A stretch of DNA of 25,885 nt from Chloroflexota bacterium (GCA_003353825.1 PIVW01000021.1:1-25885), one strand, 5' to 3'; shown: positions 16,922-24,579, counted from the stretch's first letter. Program-made: numbers and translations. The notes: a model not told the origin generated them from the letters alone.

Positions 16922-17110
16922 TCAAGAAACGCCCAGTTCAGCCCATGCGCGTTTGTGCGTTGGCGACACTGGCACGCCCGGCAGCAATGGATCCGCTGTG
17001 TCAAGCATCCACTTCTTTAGCCGCTCCAGCAAGTCAAGGCGTACATCTGCATAGCCGGAATCATCGGCCAGGTTTGTGAACTCTAGCGGGTCGGTCTCTA
17101 GATCAAGGCC
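16922..17110 (-). pseudogene. C-terminal remnant of a sulfatase
   Basis: A frame of 62 codons ends at TGA (16922-16924), 47 bases before the arabinofuranosidase start. It reads [18 protein letters not shown], then a helix-like [19 protein letters not shown], and ends WAELGVS. The [14 protein letters not shown] block is the conserved C-terminal signature of arylsulfatase-type enzymes (normally after GELY). No start codon, catalytic CxPSR motif or metal-binding part is present upstream, where the SDR gene lies instead. About 85-90 percent of a typical 450-500-residue sulfatase is gone. The remnant reads into the SDR 3' end in another frame, marking a deletion junction near 17098-17110. Confidence 0.8.
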
Positions 17111-17829
17111 CTTCCCCCATCCATAAAATACACGGCGCCGGTGGCAAAGTCCATCTCGATCAAAAACGCCACCGTTTTCGCTACATCCTCAGGTGAACCG
17201 ATGCGTTTGAGCAAGGAGTTCTCTTCAGCCCATTGGCGCTTGGCTTCAGAGGCATTGGCCGGGAGCAGAACAGTGCCGGGAGCGATGGCGTTCACACGTA
17301 TGGTAGGAGCCAGTTCGGCTGCCATCACCCGGGTGAGCGCCACCAGGCCCGCCTTACTGGCGGAGTGATGGGCGTAGTTTTCCCAAGTCTGATAAGCAGA
17401 GAGGTCTGTGATGTTGAGGATGACAGCTTGCTGCTGTTGCAACATGTGGCGTGCAGCTGCCTGGGCGCAGAGGAAAGGTCCGGTGAGGTTGACATCCAGG
17501 GCCGTGCGCCACTTTTCATAAGAGATATCCAAAAAGGGATCGGCCAACCACACGGAGGCGTTGTTCACCAAAACATCCAGCTTGCCAAAGTGTTCGGCGA
17601 CTTTATCGACGACTTGCTGAGGTTGCCCTGGATTCAGGACATTGAGTGGTAATGCCATTGCCTGAACGCCAAAGGCCTCGATATCGGCCAGGGTTTGTTG
17701 CCAGGGCTCCTCATCATTAAGGTAAGTGAAGGCGATCTGTGCGCCTTGCTCGGCCAAATGCAGGGCGATGACGCGCCCAACGCGTTGCGCAGCGCCGGTA
17801 ATGAGGATGACTTGGTTTTCGATGTTCAT
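17098..17829 (-). CDS. SDR family oxidoreductase, pteridine-reductase-like
   Basis: This 243-residue short-chain dehydrogenase has the TGAAQRVGR cofactor motif (11-19) seen in the pteridine/dihydromonapterin reductase branch, followed by VLVNNAS (87-92) and [10 protein letters not shown] (179-188); the protein ends [14 protein letters not shown]159 of the YxxxK motif is present, but the residue four before it is H155 (HHSASK), not Tyr, and the usual Ser is a Thr (NITD, T141). Y152 lies too far away to fill the normal place. ATG 17829 has AGGAGAA upstream and overlaps the amidohydrolase stop as ATGA, so the two are translationally coupled. It may reduce a pterin-like or carbonyl product related to the amidohydrolase substrate. 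Altered catalysis or an inactive reductase is possible. Confidence 0.85.
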   Translation of the reverse strand: MNIENQVILITGAAQRVGRVIALHLAEQGAQIAFTYLNDEEPWQQTLADIEAFGVQAMALPLNVLNPGQPQQVVDKVAEHFGKLDVLVNNASVWLADPFLDISYEKWRTALDVNLTGPFLCAQAAARHMLQQQQAVILNITDLSAYQTWENYAHHSASKAGLVALTRVMAAELAPTIRVNAIAPGTVLLPANASEAKRQWAEENSLLKRIGSPEDVAKTVAFLIEMDFATGAVYFMDGGRALI

Positions 17830-19172
17830 CGAGTTCTCCTGACTGTCACTCCCGCCCGCCTTAATAAATCTCTGGCCGCTTGCCTGCACTCGGCCAGCAA
17901 TGCCATCTCATCCAACATCGTCACCAGGCCGTTGTCGAGTAACACCCGACCATCGACAATCACTGTGCGAACGTCAGGTCCATTGCAGTTGTAAACGAGA
18001 GCGCTGTCTGGGTGATGGACGGGCATCACGTGAGGCTTATTGAGATCGATAAGAGTGATATCGGCTTTTTGTCCGGGCGCCAATATGCCGATGTCAGAAC
18101 GATTTAGGATGCGAGCACCCGCTGTGGTTGCCATGCGCAGAACGTCCATAGGCACGAGGGCAGTGGCATCGCCGCTCCCGGTTTTCGCCAGGAGGATGGC
18201 GGTTTTCATCGTTTCCAACAGGTCTTGTGAATTGTGTGAGGCCGAGCCGTCGCTCCCCAGCGCCACGGGAATCCCTCGCCGCAGCATGGCCGGGATGGGG
18301 GCGATGCCGGATGCCAGGTACATGTTGCTGGTCGGGCAGTGCACAACGGTCGCATCAGATTCTGCTATGAGAGCGATCTCCGCATCACTGACGTGGACGC
18401 AATGCACCAGTTGCACATCGGGGCCAAGCAGATGCAATGAGGCTAACCACTCGATATGCCGCATACCGTTGCGCTCGAGCATGAGGTCGATCTCATCTTG
18501 CGCTTCGGCCACGTGGATGTGTGTAGGCACGCCCCAACCTCGGGCTAGCTCGACCGTGCGGAGCATGGTTTCGTCAGAACAACGCCAGGGCGCCATCGGG
18601 CCATTGGCGATGCCAATGCGGTCATCGGCCGCACCCTGCCAATCTACGTGCAAGCGCTCCAATTCGGCCAGGATGACATGCGGCTGCTCGGCAAAAGCAC
18701 CCAAATCCACCCACGAACGGGCAAGTTGGAAGCGTAACCCAACCTGTTTGGCGGCCTGCAGCGCCGCGTCGGCAAAAGTGGGGCCAGGCAATTTATGGTG
18801 CTGATTAGCCGCCGTCACCCCGCATTTCAGATTCTCTACCAAGCCCAAGAGACTGGCCAGGCGCATGTCTTCCGCTGTCATCGCTGCTTGCAGGGGCCAG
18901 GCCACCTGTTTGAGCCACTGTAATAGCGGCTTATCGTCACCAAGGCCGCGCATAAAGGTCTGCGATAGGTGCGTGTGGGCGTTGATCAGGCCGGGCACGA
19001 CTGCCATATGCGTGGCGTCGATGATTCGCTCAGCGCCTGCCCGTACTTCTCCCGACGGAGTACCTTCTCCAACCGCAGTGATCCGATCTCCGTCCACCCG
19101 GATCCACCCAGGCCAGTGGATGTCCCCCGCCGCGTTCATGGTAAGAACCGCAGCGTTTTCGATGAGAAACAT
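17826..19172 (-). CDS. Amidohydrolase, ATZ/TRZ/SsnA type (aminohydrolase on a heterocycle)
   Basis: This 448-residue metal-dependent amidohydrolase belongs to the cytosine deaminase/chlorohydrolase/S-adenosylhomocysteine deaminase branch. Metal and catalytic residues are in place: H66 and H68 (NAHTHLSQTFMRG), H220 and E223 (THIHVAEAQ), the HCVH pair at 257-260, and D308 (LGSDGSASHNSQD). The beta-sandwich closes with an ADITLIDLNKP strand and a C-terminal VIVDGRVLL strand. The HTHLSQTFMRGLGDD loop is typical of 8-oxoguanine and triazine-type deaminases, but the exact substrate is not readable. The start codon at 19172 has only a distant GAGG. It shares an ATGA overlap with the SDR and starts 18 bases after the restriction nuclease gene. 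A purine, pterin or related heterocycle fits the SDR neighbour. Confidence 0.88.
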   Translation of the reverse strand: MFLIENAAVLTMNAAGDIHWPGWIRVDGDRITAVGEGTPSGEVRAGAERIIDATHMAVVPGLINAHTHLSQTFMRGLGDDKPLLQWLKQVAWPLQAAMTAEDMRLASLLGLVENLKCGVTAANQHHKLPGPTFADAALQAAKQVGLRFQLARSWVDLGAFAEQPHVILAELERLHVDWQGAADDRIGIANGPMAPWRCSDETMLRTVELARGWGVPTHIHVAEAQDEIDLMLERNGMRHIEWLASLHLLGPDVQLVHCVHVSDAEIALIAESDATVVHCPTSNMYLASGIAPIPAMLRRGIPVALGSDGSASHNSQDLLETMKTAILLAKTGSGDATALVPMDVLRMATTAGARILNRSDIGILAPGQKADITLIDLNKPHVMPVHHPDSALVYNCNGPDVRTVIVDGRVLLDNGLVTMLDEMALLAECRQAARDLLRRAGVTVRRTR

Positions 19173-19190
19173 GTTGGTTAAAAACGTACC

Positions 19191-20138
19191 TCAAAGACGC
19201 CAAATGTCATGTGCCAAGAAATGCTGGAAGTCCCCGATTTCTTGATTCAGAACCGGATCTGAAACCATTACGGGGCGTGGGTCAACGTAATAAACGCCAT
19301 CCAAACGAGTTAAGGCCATAGTGTAACCAAGGAAGTGATTGGTCTTAAACGTTGAATTGACACCGAATATGCTGTTTGCCCGACGTGCACGCTGAACATC
19401 GTGAAGAAAGATGGCTATAACTTTTATATCGCGTCCTAGTAACTTCGTGAGTAGAAATTTGTCTAAAAAGACCTTGTCGATTCTATCCTTACTCGTTGTC
19501 TTCACAGATCCAATTATTTCATTCGGGTGGATGAATTCACTCTCATTTGTTAAGATAGCGCCTTTATTTGAAAACACTAGATCCAATTCATATTTCATTG
19601 TGAAATCAGGCTGATCCGGAATCGGAATCGTCACTGTGCGAGACTCGCAGACTAATCCTACTTCTTGAATCAAGAGCTTCACTAGCGTTTCAAACAACTG
19701 CCCAACGCGCTTACGTGACTGGTTCGGGTTATCAAACGAGTCTCCGATGCTACCAATGCTTTGTTGAATAGTGTATACAACCTTGTTTACAGCATTGGAT
19801 TGTAGGTATTCTTGTACCGATTTTTTCGATATTGCCGCTCCTCCATTTCTTCGCAGATCGGTCAAAAATACATCGAGTTTTTCGTACGCCAACTGAAATT
19901 CCTCGACCGTTTTTGAGTATAGTTCAGTATTGAGTAGGCGTGTTATCTTATGATCGAATGTTTTACTGTACTGGTAAAAAATATATCGATGGTCATTGGG
20001 TGCGATAATTCGTGTGGGCGGGCTTTCTTCTAGTAGCTCGAGGAACGCCACAGTAATTGTGTAGTAATCATCAAGGGCTCCGAATGCGCTTCTATCCTTG
20101 ATACTTTCTTGCAGATCAAGCAAAGAAGTCGCCATCAT
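19191..20138 (-). CDS. Putative type II restriction endonuclease (PD-(D/E)xK-like)
   Basis: This 315-residue protein shows no transmembrane or repeat features. The region FETLVKLLIQEVGL (149-162), YELDLVFSNK (183-192) and IIGSVKTTSKDRID (208-221) looks like a PD-(D/E)xK nuclease core, with D186 and S211-V212-K213. A Ser at the place of the usual acidic residue is known from Cfr10I/NgoMIV-type enzymes, where a later acidic residue substitutes; D221 or D226 could do so here. ATG 20138 overlaps the stop of the methyltransferase gene as ATGA, a classic restriction-modification layout. GAAGGAAG lies upstream of the start. I cannot name the recognition site. The gene is intact while its methyltransferase is broken, which is odd for an active nuclease. 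A different function is possible. Confidence 0.7.
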   Translation of the reverse strand: MMATSLLDLQESIKDRSAFGALDDYYTITVAFLELLEESPPTRIIAPNDHRYIFYQYSKTFDHKITRLLNTELYSKTVEEFQLAYEKLDVFLTDLRRNGGAAISKKSVQEYLQSNAVNKVVYTIQQSIGSIGDSFDNPNQSRKRVGQLFETLVKLLIQEVGLVCESRTVTIPIPDQPDFTMKYELDLVFSNKGAILTNESEFIHPNEIIGSVKTTSKDRIDKVFLDKFLLTKLLGRDIKVIAIFLHDVQRARRANSIFGVNSTFKTNHFLGYTMALTRLDGVYYVDPRPVMVSDPVLNQEIGDFQHFLAHDIWRL

Positions 20139-20629
20139 CGGATCGACTTCCTTCGCGCGGCATTGGCACGATCGAACTCAATCCATTGGTCGGCAGACCA
20201 ATTTCTGGCTCGTTCGATGCGATTTACAGCCCATTTACTGTACTCGGGGGACAAGTCACAACAGAGCCATCGACGTTTCAATTGCTGTGCCACAACAGCG
20301 GTTGTACCAGAGCCAAGAAATGGATCAACGATTAGGTCATTTTCTGAGGAAGAAGCAAGTGTGAGCGTACGAAATAGCTCTTCAGGCTTTTGCGTTGGGT
20401 GTGGTGTTGTTTCATACATTCCATTGCATGTGGTCGGAATTTCGATCACGTCACGGGGTTTAGCGCCTTTTGGGTTTGGTCGCCAGCTCTGGTTTTTGCC
20501 TTTCCCGTATTGACTTGTTTCTGCTTGTGTACGCTCAGGATACTTCGTTGTATGTTTTCCGTAAGGGATTCGCACATCGTCGATATTAAAAGTGAATTGC
20601 TTGCTTTTGCGAAAATGCAGGATGCTCTC
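20135..20629 (-). pseudogene. DNA methyltransferase, C-terminal part (after MITE insertion)
   Basis: This part resumes the methyltransferase frame after the inserted element: SILHFRKSKQFTFNIDD, VRIPYGKHTTKY, GAKPRDVIEIPTTCNG, HPTQKPEELFRT, and the SAM-binding motif IVDPFLGSGTTAV, followed by LCCDLSPEYSKWA. Motif I lying after DPPY defines the beta class (N6-adenine or N4-cytosine). A GTG at 20575 could start a separate product of 146 residues lacking only about 17 residues of the junction. The stop overlaps the nuclease start. Joined to the N-terminal part without the element and one target copy, the gene would encode about 348 residues. Confidence 0.88.
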
Positions 20630-21347
20630 ATCTCGACTTTGGCCATTTTGTCATTATTGTCAAGTAAAGCACTAAAAACCAACCAGGTCTACATAACACT
20701 GGTCTATATGCAGTAGTTATCTTTTTATTAGTACTATATGTAGCGGCCGTGATCTGGCAAAAAATCGATTTTGGAAAATGGCCAAAGTCCAGCTCATGAG
20801 AGCGCCCCCAATCGGAATGGAGATTCGCTTTATTCTTGTAGTGCCACACAAGCCAGCGGCAACCTTCAAAAAAGCGCAATGCGGGCAGCTTTATATCTGC
20901 CAGGATTTCTGAGAAGCCGCAGATGTAGAGTGTTCCGGTCGGTTTGAGCACACGCGCAGCTTCTTCTACCCACTTCAATGACCAATTTACATAAGCCTGC
21001 TGTGATTCAAATGTGTCCCACTCGGCCTTATTGATGTTATATGGCGGGTCCGCCAGCACCATATCTACAGTTTCACTGGCTAGTCCCTGAAGCCAACGAA
21101 GTGAGTCCCCAACCCAAATCTCTCCATTTGGATGTTGATAATACAGGATTGGCTCATTCGAATCTGTGATTAGGTTTTTCTCTAACAGCTTACCGGTCGA
21201 TAGCTGTTCATCGGCGAAGAGCTCCATTTGCCCCTGAGCTTGGCGTGAGTACCGTGGCGGAGGTTCCGTGAGTACTGTAGCTAACAAGTCGTCTGGACTT
21301 TTTTCTTTTATTGGTTTTTCATCGGGATTCAAGATGTTTTTGGACAT
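20628..21347 (-). pseudogene. DNA methyltransferase, N-terminal part (interrupted by MITE)
   Basis: This frame starts at ATG 21347 and encodes a hydrophilic N-terminal extension of about 75 residues. The beta-class methyltransferase domain follows: EIWVGDSLRWLQGL, the catalytic motif IV VLADPPYNINKAEWDTF, a helix WVEEAARVLKPTGTLYICG, and WLVWHYKNKANLHSDWGRSHE. From there the frame runs into the MITE (LDFGHFPKS onward) and stops at 20628. The native continuation is found beyond the element. DPPY points to adenine-N6 or cytosine-N4 methylation. Target recognition and the SAM site are missing from this part, so it cannot work alone unless complemented by the C-terminal piece. Spacing to the upstream E2 gene is 26 bases. 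Confidence 0.88.
20632..20792. mobile_element. 161-bp MITE inserted in the methyltransferase gene
   Basis: The ends 20632-20649 (CTCGACTTTGGCCATTTT) and 20775-20792 (AAAATGGCCAAAGTCCAG) are 18-bp terminal inverted repeats matching at 17 positions. Both sides carry the 5-bp direct repeat CTCAT (20627-20631 and 20793-20797). Removing the element and one CTCAT (166 bases) restores the frame exactly as WGRSHE joined to SILHFRK, the continuity expected of the family. There is no transposase gene inside, so it is non-autonomous. The interior is AT-rich and holds two GGTCTA words. The family of the parental transposon is unknown; 5-bp duplications occur in several IS families. Confidence 0.9.
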
Positions 21348-21373
21348 GGCTCATTATCTCGCAGAATCCGACT

Positions 21374-22777
21374 CTAGCCAAGCCATCTTTCTGATTTCGA
21401 TCTTTCGGTGGTGAGAGCCAGCGCAAATGGCCGCTCAATCAACTGCTTCACCCGCTGCAAGAAGCGAGCAGCCGGCCCTCCATCCACAATACGATGGTCA
21501 AAGCTCAAGCTTAACGTCATCCTCTCACGGAACGCCACGGCGCCACCGGCATCGACCGGCGTAGAGACAATGCGGCCAACGCCAAGAATGGCCGATTGCG
21601 GCTGATTGATGATGGGCGTGAAACCGTCGATATCGAACACCCCCAGATTGGTGATGGTGAAAGTGCCGTCGCTGAAGTCATCAGGCAAACTTGTGCCCGA
21701 TAATGCTCTTTGGATCAAAACGTCAGCTGAGTTCTGGATGTCGATCAGGCTTAAGCGGTCGGCATCTCGTATGACCGGCACGACCAGGCCTCGTTCGGTG
21801 TCGATAGCCAAGGCGATGTTCACCGTTCCGTAGATAAGGATCTCCTCTTCGACCAGGCAGGCGTTGAGCATTGGGTGCTCGCGTAAAGCCCTCGCTACCA
21901 GGGCGACCAGAAAAGCGTTGTACGAGATCTTGGCGCTGCCATCATCTAGCTCCGCATTGATCTGTTGCCGTGCCGCTACCAGGGCTGTGGCATCGGCATC
22001 GGTGTGCAGGGTGACATGCGGGGCCGTAAAAGCACTCTCACTCATGCGTCTGGCGATCACAGCCCTCACGCCGGTAAGTGGCTTGCTCCGTTCGTAGGTC
22101 GGTGGCTGTATTCTCGCCATGGTGGATGCCGGCGACTGCAACCCAATGCGAATGGCGGCAATGACGTCCTCCCGTGTGATCCGTCCCGCGCTACCGGTAC
22201 CCGAGACCTGCCTCAAATCCAGGCCAACATCCTCAGCCAGGCGCCGGGCGACCGGTGTCATTTCGACCGCCGTCGCAATACCTGTCTCTAATACCTTCTG
22301 CTTGGCAAACTGTTCGACATCGGCCACATGAATACGCCCGTTCGGGCCCCGACCAGAGACTTCTACTAACGCCACATCCAGCTCTCGAGCAAGGCGTTTG
22401 GCCGCAGGTGTGGCGACGACTTCAGCGAGCCGAGCGGAATCAGCAGCCGGTCGGGAGACGCCGACAGTTGAGGCGCCGCCAACGGTAGGGCTATCGACAC
22501 TATCTGAGATATGAGGCGCTGTAGGCGGCGTTACTTCAGATGCACCTTCGATGATCAAGCTTGCCACCGACGTACCGCACTCCACCGTCGTGCCTGGCGA
22601 TACCAACAAAGCGCCCACCACACCACCGCCAGGCGATTCAAACTCCATCGTCGCCTTTTCGCTCTCGAACAGAAAGAGGATCTCACCATGCTGGACAAAA
22701 TCACCTTCCTCTTTCAACCATTCGGTCAAAGTGCCTTCGGTCATAGTTAAGCCCAACTTGGGCATGACGATGTCCAT
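21374..22777 (-). CDS. 2-oxo acid dehydrogenase-type acyltransferase (E2) with two peripheral subunit-binding domains
   Basis: This 467-residue E2 core subunit has an N-terminal lipoyl domain with lipoylation site K41 (ESEKATMEF) and a Ser/Thr/Pro linker (about 75-118). There are two successive E3/E1-binding domains, about 121-156 (TPAAKRLARELDVAL, GRIHVADVE) and 172-208 (TPVARRLAEDVGLDL, GRITREDVI), then a catalytic acyltransferase domain with H428 and D432 in SFDHRIVDGG. Most E2 proteins carry one binding domain. ATG 22777 is preceded by TTAGGAGAA. It transfers acyl groups to CoA in pyruvate-, branched-chain- or acetoin-type complexes, but no E1 or E3 gene is in the window, so the complex is unclear. 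The UbiD-like gene lies 66 bases upstream on the same strand. Confidence 0.9.
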   Translation of the reverse strand: MDIVMPKLGLTMTEGTLTEWLKEEGDFVQHGEILFLFESEKATMEFESPGGGVVGALLVSPGTTVECGTSVASLIIEGASEVTPPTAPHISDSVDSPTVGGASTVGVSRPAADSARLAEVVATPAAKRLARELDVALVEVSGRGPNGRIHVADVEQFAKQKVLETGIATAVEMTPVARRLAEDVGLDLRQVSGTGSAGRITREDVIAAIRIGLQSPASTMARIQPPTYERSKPLTGVRAVIARRMSESAFTAPHVTLHTDADATALVAARQQINAELDDGSAKISYNAFLVALVARALREHPMLNACLVEEEILIYGTVNIALAIDTERGLVVPVIRDADRLSLIDIQNSADVLIQRALSGTSLPDDFSDGTFTITNLGVFDIDGFTPIINQPQSAILGVGRIVSTPVDAGGAVAFRERMTLSLSFDHRIVDGGPAARFLQRVKQLIERPFALALTTERSKSERWLG

Positions 22778-22797
22778 GGGATTCTCCTAACATGTTG

Positions 22798-22843
22798 CCT
22801 ATTGCGTAACTCCAAGCGCGTCTCACGCAACACGCAGCACGAT
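22798..22843. repeat. Repeat word between ubiD-like gene and E2 gene
   Basis: This short gap carries TATTGCGTAACTCC and CACGCAACACGCAGCACG, degenerate copies of the GCGTGTTGC word found at 4931-4954, in the opposite orientation. No terminator hairpin with a T run is seen, so the two flanking genes may still share a transcript. Confidence 0.45.
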
Positions 22844-24184
22844 CTACATGTACTTACTCAAATCGATCATCGGATAACTAACACGCTCGCCGTATTCGCG
22901 GCGTTCGCGTTTATAGGTGGCATCGACGCCCAGCTTCGGGCCCACACCTCGTTCATGGGCCACCGGATCCATCTCATGGCCCTGAGCATCGGGAACGATA
23001 AAAACATCCTGTGTCCAATCCACCCGGTTGGTGAGCGCCCATTGTATTTCGGCCGGCTCGTACATATCGATGTCTTGATCCACCACCACCACGTTGCGGA
23101 TGTTGATGTGTGCGGTCATCGCCGCCATCGCCAGATTCTTGGCCTGGCCGGGATTATCCCGCTCGATCTGGATGATGGCCAAAAAACCGTTGGCGTAAGG
23201 GGGGATGTGGACATTGGCATCAGGAGCAAGATGTCGTACAAAACGGCGCAACAAGGGCTCGCGTGGCAGGACATTGCCGATATAGATGTGTTCGTACCAG
23301 CCAGGGATGATGGTCTGGAATATGGGATCATCTCGCCAGCAGATGGCCGTTACCTCGAAGGTGGGACTTGGCCACAACTCGCCATGGTAGCCATGGAATT
23401 CGGCAAGAGGGCCTTCGGGTTTGCGCTGAGTGGGATGAACCAGTCCTTCCAGGACAACCTCCGCCCCCGAGGGGATATCGACGTCGACGGTGATCCCAGG
23501 TGTTACCTTCACTCCGGCCCCCCGTATCGCCCCGGCAATGGTTAGCTCATCCTCCTCGGTTTTAACGCCGGCAGCGATCATGATGGCTGGATCCAGGCCG
23601 AAAGCGATGGCAATGGCAAAGGGATCCTCCGGATCAGGGCGGCTGGCCATGAATTGGCCTACATGCCGCCACTCGTTGACATTGAACCCAAACATGCGTG
23701 GTCCCATGCGCAGCATGCGGTTGTAGGAAAGATTGCCCCGCCCCGAGACCGGGTCTTTGCTGAAGATCACACCGCCTGTGACAAACGCACCCCCGTCGCC
23801 CCGAGAATGGATGGGCAGGGGCAGCATGGTGGCGTCCGCCTCTTCGCCGCTGACGACATTGGCCTGCCAGGGAGCGCTGTCTGCGCGTTCAGGGGGCACG
23901 CCATGGACCGGATCGAGCACCCGCTCCATGACAGGGATGATGGCATCTTCCGAACAGCCCAGCGCCAGGGCGGCGGTTTTCTGGTCGGTGACGGCATTGG
24001 CGAAAATCGGCCAGGCTGAGCCTTCGACGTTGGTGAACAGGGGCGCGGGGCCGCCCGTGCGCGCCAGCATGGCAGCGACGTCGGCCAACTCGTGCTCAAG
24101 GCTCAGCGGTTTTTCGATACGGGTCAAGCGTCCGTTGGCTTCGAGTACGTCGAGATAGCTGCGTAGGTTATGGATTTGGGTCAT
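22844..24184 (-). CDS. UbiD family decarboxylase (prenylated-FMN dependent)
   Basis: UbiD-family enzymes use prenylated FMN made by UbiX to decarboxylate or carboxylate unsaturated or aromatic acids. This 446-residue member shows the N-terminal LRSYLDVLEANGRL block and the prFMN/metal block GNLSYNRM (N151, R156). The catalytic acids follow in KPEGPLAEFHGYHG (E257 and E262), with spacings close to those of the fungal ferulate decarboxylase residues N168, R173, E277 and E282. The C-terminal half is typical, with MDPVAHERGVGPKLGVDAT near the end. The start ATG 24184 has only a weak GAG upstream. No ubiX is in the window, so cofactor supply must come from elsewhere. Substrate is unknown; an aromatic or heteroaromatic acid fits the catabolic setting. 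It diverges from the RelE toxin gene across about 80-90 bases. Confidence 0.9.
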   Translation of the reverse strand: MTQIHNLRSYLDVLEANGRLTRIEKPLSLEHELADVAAMLARTGGPAPLFTNVEGSAWPIFANAVTDQKTAALALGCSEDAIIPVMERVLDPVHGVPPERADSAPWQANVVSGEEADATMLPLPIHSRGDGGAFVTGGVIFSKDPVSGRGNLSYNRMLRMGPRMFGFNVNEWRHVGQFMASRPDPEDPFAIAIAFGLDPAIMIAAGVKTEEDELTIAGAIRGAGVKVTPGITVDVDIPSGAEVVLEGLVHPTQRKPEGPLAEFHGYHGELWPSPTFEVTAICWRDDPIFQTIIPGWYEHIYIGNVLPREPLLRRFVRHLAPDANVHIPPYANGFLAIIQIERDNPGQAKNLAMAAMTAHINIRNVVVVDQDIDMYEPAEIQWALTNRVDWTQDVFIVPDAQGHEMDPVAHERGVGPKLGVDATYKRERREYGERVSYPMIDLSKYM

Positions 24185-24225
24185 CTTATGAATCTCGAGA
24201 CATAACTGTCGTGTTCAGGTTGGTA

Positions 24226-24264
24226 ATTGTCTGGGTTGACAATCGTCCTATATCTGGCTATAGT
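24226..24264 (+). promoter_or_regulatory. Consensus sigma70-type promoter of the RelE/Phd module with overlapping inverted repeat
   Basis: TTGACA (24236-24241) and TATAGT (24259-24264) are spaced by exactly 17 bases, a near-consensus vegetative promoter. ATTGTC (24226-24231) and GACAAT (24238-24243) form an inverted repeat with a 6-base spacer that covers the -35 box, a likely repressor site for the toxin-antitoxin complex. The expected transcription start (about 24271) lies past ATG 24265 and 3 bases before ATG 24274. Confidence 0.75.
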
Positions 24265-24273
24265 ATGGCCAGA

Positions 24274-24579
24274 ATGAGATATGAAATCGTATTTTCGGCA
24301 GAGGCAGTTGAAGATTTTCGGCAATTGTCGGCACGTAATCGTGCAACAGTCCGCGATACGATTGAGAGGCGACTGCGACATACGCCCGAGGAAGTTAGTA
24401 AGAGTACCGTAAAACGTCTTTGGGGCATTCGTCGCCCACAATATCGTCTGCGTGTAGACGATCATCGCCTCTACTACGATGTCAGCGCCGACACTGTTGA
24501 AATTCTGGCAATTGTCTCAAAAGCACAGGCCGCAGTCTGGCTTGAGAGATCTGGAGAATTAGAAAATGAAACAAATTAG
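24274..24579 (+). CDS. RelE/ParE-family toxin
   Basis: This roughly 101-residue toxin has the RelE/ParE fold pattern: a first strand RYEIVFSAEAVEDFRQL, two helices with NRATVRDTIERRL, then VKRLWGIRRPQYRLRVDDHRLYYDV, a closing strand VEILAIVSKAQAAVWL and a tail. The YRLRVDDHRLYY block is typical of RelE-like mRNA interferases that act at the ribosome. ATG 24265 and ATG 24274 are both possible; the strong promoter would start the message downstream of the first, so 24274 is chosen, and the message would be almost leaderless. The antitoxin gene overlaps its end by 14 bases, giving toxin-first order, as in some RelE/RelB-like systems. ParE-type gyrase inhibition cannot be excluded. Confidence 0.82.
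   Translation: MRYEIVFSAEAVEDFRQLSARNRATVRDTIERRLRHTPEEVSKSTVKRLWGIRRPQYRLRVDDHRLYYDVSADTVEILAIVSKAQAAVWLERSGELENETN

Noticed and set aside
22802..23545. Plus-strand frame of 247 codons opposite the UbiD-like gene
   Set aside because: It is antisense to conserved UbiD blocks and has no recognisable features.
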